Origin: DAOSXA01 sp964526835
Lineage (GTDB): Bacteria > Zixibacteria > MSB-5A5 > GN15 > FEB-12
Length of the DNA: 64,000 bases
Direction: 5' to 3'
Assembly (NCBI GenBank): GCA_964526835.1
Contig: CAZGMK010000009.1
Location: 42,223-106,222, forward strand
The position numbers and the translations under genes were made by a program. Positions 61,868 through 64,000 of the stretch are shown here, one piece after another. Below the pieces are notes generated by a model. The model was not told the origin of the DNA. It made no database searches and saw nothing but the letters and a program-made list of their open reading frames with translations. Position 1 is the stretch's first letter, and every line of letters begins with the position of its first letter.

Positions 61868-62875
61868 GTGCCGCTGAAAGTTCAAGTGTCAGGAAAAAGC
61901 GATGTCGGCCTGGTCAGGCCGGGCAATGAAGACTACCTGCTGATCGACCGGGAGCACAACGTCTTCGCGGTCTGTGACGGCATGGGGGGGCACAGAGCCG
62001 GCGAGGTCGCTTCCAGGATCGCCGCCGAAACCATCCAGGCGGTCTTCGCGGAGTTTCGTGATGAGGTCCACGCCGATCCCGACCTTGACCTGAACAAGCC
62101 GGTGCCCGATCGCGGTGAGCTGCTGCTGAAGGCAATCCGCCTGGCCAACCGGTCGATCTTCAACCACGCCTCGAGGAACCCAAGTCTCTCCGGCATGGGA
62201 ACTACCGTCGTAGCTCTGGCCTTGGAAGGCGACATCATGTCGGTGGCCCACGTCGGCGACAGCCGGGCCTACCGCCTCGGCGATAAGGAGCTCATCCCGC
62301 TGACCACCGACCACTCCTGGGTCGCCGAGATGAAAAAACGAGAGGACATCAGCGACGAAGAAGCCGTTAATATGGTCGGCAAGAACGTCATCACTCGCGC
62401 CCTGGGAGTCCGCGAAAACGTGGAGATCGACTACCGCCTGATGAAGGTCGAGCCGGGACAGACGTATATTCTCTGCTCCGACGGTCTCTGCGGCTTCGTG
62501 CCCGATGACGAGATATTCCCGGTAGCATACGCCGCCCGCAAGAGCACCGACCATATTGTCAAGGACCTGATTCAACTGGCCAACGATCGCGGCGGCCAGG
62601 ACAATGTGACGGTCATCGCGCTGCAGATCCACGAAGTCGGCGAGTCCACCTACGACGAGATGGACGTCTTCACCCTCCCGGCCGAGTCGAAAGAACTGCA
62701 GGCGAACGAGGACACCTGGATCAACCGCCTCGACGCCGCCGGGGAGCAGAGCAGCGGATCAGGCCAGGGCGACGACGACCAGGACGAAGGCGGCAACAAA
62801 GTGCTGCTGGGACTGATCTTCGGGGCCTTTGTGATCGTGGCGGCGGTTATCATCTGGCTGGCGATGAGCGAATAG
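61868..62875 (+). CDS. PP2C-family Ser/Thr protein phosphatase with C-terminal membrane anchor
   Basis: A 335-residue protein starting at GTG 61868 (AAGGATCG upstream). Catalytic domain about 5-255 with the PP2C motifs: RPGNEDYLL, VCDGMGGHRAGE (metal-binding DGMGGH), MGTTVVAL, HVGDSRAYR, TTDHSW, LCSDGLCGFV and GGQDNVTV (last metal Asp). An acidic linker (DDDQDEGG) leads to one transmembrane helix (LLGLIFGAFVIVAAVIIWLA, about 313-332), so the enzyme is anchored with its domain in the cytoplasm. It is the usual counterpart of Hanks-type kinases; none is in the window. Confidence 0.92.
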   Translation: MPLKVQVSGKSDVGLVRPGNEDYLLIDREHNVFAVCDGMGGHRAGEVASRIAAETIQAVFAEFRDEVHADPDLDLNKPVPDRGELLLKAIRLANRSIFNHASRNPSLSGMGTTVVALALEGDIMSVAHVGDSRAYRLGDKELIPLTTDHSWVAEMKKREDISDEEAVNMVGKNVITRALGVRENVEIDYRLMKVEPGQTYILCSDGLCGFVPDDEIFPVAYAARKSTDHIVKDLIQLANDRGGQDNVTVIALQIHEVGESTYDEMDVFTLPAESKELQANEDTWINRLDAAGEQSSGSGQGDDDQDEGGNKVLLGLIFGAFVIVAAVIIWLAMSE

Positions 62876-62915
62876 ACACCGCGGCTGCGGTGTCATCAAG
62901 GGAAAAACCCCTTGA
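62875..62915 (+). terminator. Tandem hairpins after the phosphatase gene
   Basis: Hairpin 1: GACACCGC / GCGGTGTC (62875-62882, 62887-62894, 4-base loop). Hairpin 2: TCAAGGG / CCCTTGA (62896-62902, 62909-62915, 6-base loop). No T-run follows, so the terminator role is inferred. Confidence 0.5.
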
Positions 62916-62952
62916 CACGCAGGGTGGGTGGGGTTTATTGAGGACTTGGAAT

Positions 62953-63026
<74 letters not shown>

Positions 63027-63114
63027 TTTTTTTATTGCCGTTCAATGACTTAGCCCGATTTCCAACTCCACTGAAACAGCGTAAATACCTTCTGATTTTC
63101 ACGGAGGCTGGAAA

Positions 63115-64000
63115 ATGTTCGACCTTCCCCATGTTCAGCGATTGTATGATTTGGTCGATAGCATGGCTATGGGCCAAAACTGGAAGGCATACATCGATGC
63201 CTTTCTGTATGGCTGCCGAATGAAAAACCTCTCGCCAAACACCATCAACGGCTATGCAGAACGGCTGGGCTATCTTGCCCGGTTCCTCGATGACAAGGGA
63301 GTGGATATCGAGGACGTTGGTAAAGTGCATCTGCAAGACTACATCATGTCTCTGATTAACGATCCGAACATCTCGGATGCAACGGTCAATGGCCGAATCA
63401 CCGTCTATAAAATCTTCTTCAATTACCTCGAAGATGAAGAGCTCTGGACCAAACAAAATCCCGCTGCTCGCCTGAAGAAAATCAAGGCGAAGAGAACAAT
63501 AAAAGAAACCCTCACTCCAGAGCAAGTCTCGACTGCGGCGGCCACCGCCAACAAGAAGACATTCATCGGCTATCGGAATTACTGCATGCTACTCTTGTTC
63601 TATGACACCATGATTCGCCGCAACGAGCTGCTGACGCTGACAACGGAAAATGTGGACCTGCGCAACGGCCTCATAAAGGTCATTGGCAAAGGAAACAAAG
63701 AGCGGTACGTAGCGATGGGTGCGAAGATGCAAAAGGCCCTGCACTTCTACTTCCAACGCTGGCGAAAAGAGCTACCCGGAGAGCGTGTCTTCTGCACTCA
63801 GCAAGGCCGCCCGCTTGATAAAGACAACTGCCGCCAAATTGTCTGGCGCATGGGCAAGAAAGTCGGTCTCCACATCAGCCCCCACAAAATCCGGCACTCA
63901 GCCGCGACCTGGTTTATCCGCTCCGGTGGCAGTCCGGCTGTCCTGCAGCAAGGAGGCTGTCTCAAAAGAGTTCCCGACGCACTTGGGAAAGTGCTGAGTG
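63115..64000 (+). CDS. Tyrosine recombinase (phage/island integrase), runs off window and apparently disrupted
   Basis: Starts at ATG 63115 behind GGAGGCTGG. SAM-like N-terminal domain about 20-110 (LSPNTINGYAERLGYLARFL; RITVYKIFFNYLEDE). Catalytic domain with R in TMIRRNELL, K in GKGNKER and H-x-x-R in HKIRHSAATW. After AVLQQ (codon ending 63951) the expected LGHxxxxTTxxYxH block is missing; instead the DNA reads GGAGGCTGTCTCAAAAGAG, an IS-like end, and the frame becomes unrelated. The active-site Tyr region would lie beyond the break, so the gene is probably inactive or interrupted. It abuts tRNA-Arg, as island integrases do. Confidence 0.85.
   Translation, partial: MFDLPHVQRLYDLVDSMAMGQNWKAYIDAFLYGCRMKNLSPNTINGYAERLGYLARFLDDKGVDIEDVGKVHLQDYIMSLINDPNISDATVNGRITVYKIFFNYLEDEELWTKQNPAARLKKIKAKRTIKETLTPEQVSTAAATANKKTFIGYRNYCMLLLFYDTMIRRNELLTLTTENVDLRNGLIKVIGKGNKERYVAMGAKMQKALHFYFQRWRKELPGERVFCTQQGRPLDKDNCRQIVWRMGKKVGLHISPHKIRHSAATWFIRSGGSPAVLQQGGCLKRVPDALGKVLS
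63952..64000 (+). mobile_element. Putative left end of an insertion sequence inside the integrase gene
   Basis: GGAGGCTGTCTCAAAAGAG begins where integrase similarity stops. GGCTGTCTCAAAA-type starts are common as terminal inverted repeats of transposable elements. Only 49 bases are visible and no transposase or right end is in the window, so family and length are unknown. Confidence 0.5.

Overview
The window looks like a chromosomal segment of a GC-rich Gram-negative bacterium of the FCB superphylum. The best guess is a Zixibacteria-like or related candidate-phylum lineage. This is inferred from type IX secretion C-terminal domains (NYPNPFNPTT ... GVYFYRL ... KMTLLK), a dockerin with paired DISDLVYLVSYMF motifs, a PEP-CTERM protein, a TonB-dependent receptor and an abundance of PAS/REC/HD-GYP signalling proteins. 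No rRNA or other direct taxonomic marker is present, so the placement is tentative.

Layout. 1-3109: a partial gene and two small unknown genes, a lipoprotein, and a prohead-protease-like protein, perhaps phage-derived. 3292-4842: a PEP-CTERM protein behind a consensus sigma-54 promoter, then a DUF4184 membrane protein. 4942-12666 (minus): a secreted dockerin-bearing double beta-helix protein, a TonB-dependent receptor and an OmpR/PhoB-type regulator. 12922-16535 (plus): metallophosphoesterase, CBS-domain protein, Rieske/FAD oxidoreductase and a small CxxCH membrane protein. 16521-23494 (minus): a signalling locus (PAS histidine kinase, REC-PAS, REC-HD-GYP, small protein, HDOD, REC-kinase). 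23945-24307: a cupin. 24492-29252 (minus): the late heme operon hemE-hemN-hemH-hemG. 29710-31919 (plus): a membrane-anchored reductive-dehalogenase-like protein and a DUF47/PhoU-like protein, with a Pho-box-like direct repeat at 29342.

31946-49553 is about 17.6 kb of collinear minus-strand genes that reads as a stress/dormancy island: ECF-like sigma factor, two double PRC-barrel proteins, several small coiled-coil proteins, baeRF, OsmC, PfpI, a Cu/Zn-SOD-like protein without metal ligands, a formimidoylglutamase-type ureohydrolase, PfkB, a D-lactate-dehydrogenase-like enzyme, a TreT-like glycosyltransferase, a CopB-type copper ATPase, a Ca2+-ATPase-like pump and an AI-2E-family permease. A near-consensus sigma-54 element precedes its first gene. 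The content resembles the mycobacterial DosR dormancy set (release-factor-like protein, PfkB, P-type ATPase, CBS protein) in a non-actinobacterial setting.

50225-53728 holds comM, a lipoprotein and a VanZ-like protein. 54390-61729 carries two type IX cargo proteins, the first about 1955 residues with nine Cys-rich modules and a cohesin-like domain, behind a sigma-70 and a second sigma-54 promoter almost identical to the one at 3292. A PP2C phosphatase follows. The window ends with tRNA-Arg(ACG) and a tyrosine recombinase whose reading frame loses family similarity at about 63952, where an IS-like terminus begins; this is probably the left edge of an integrated element.
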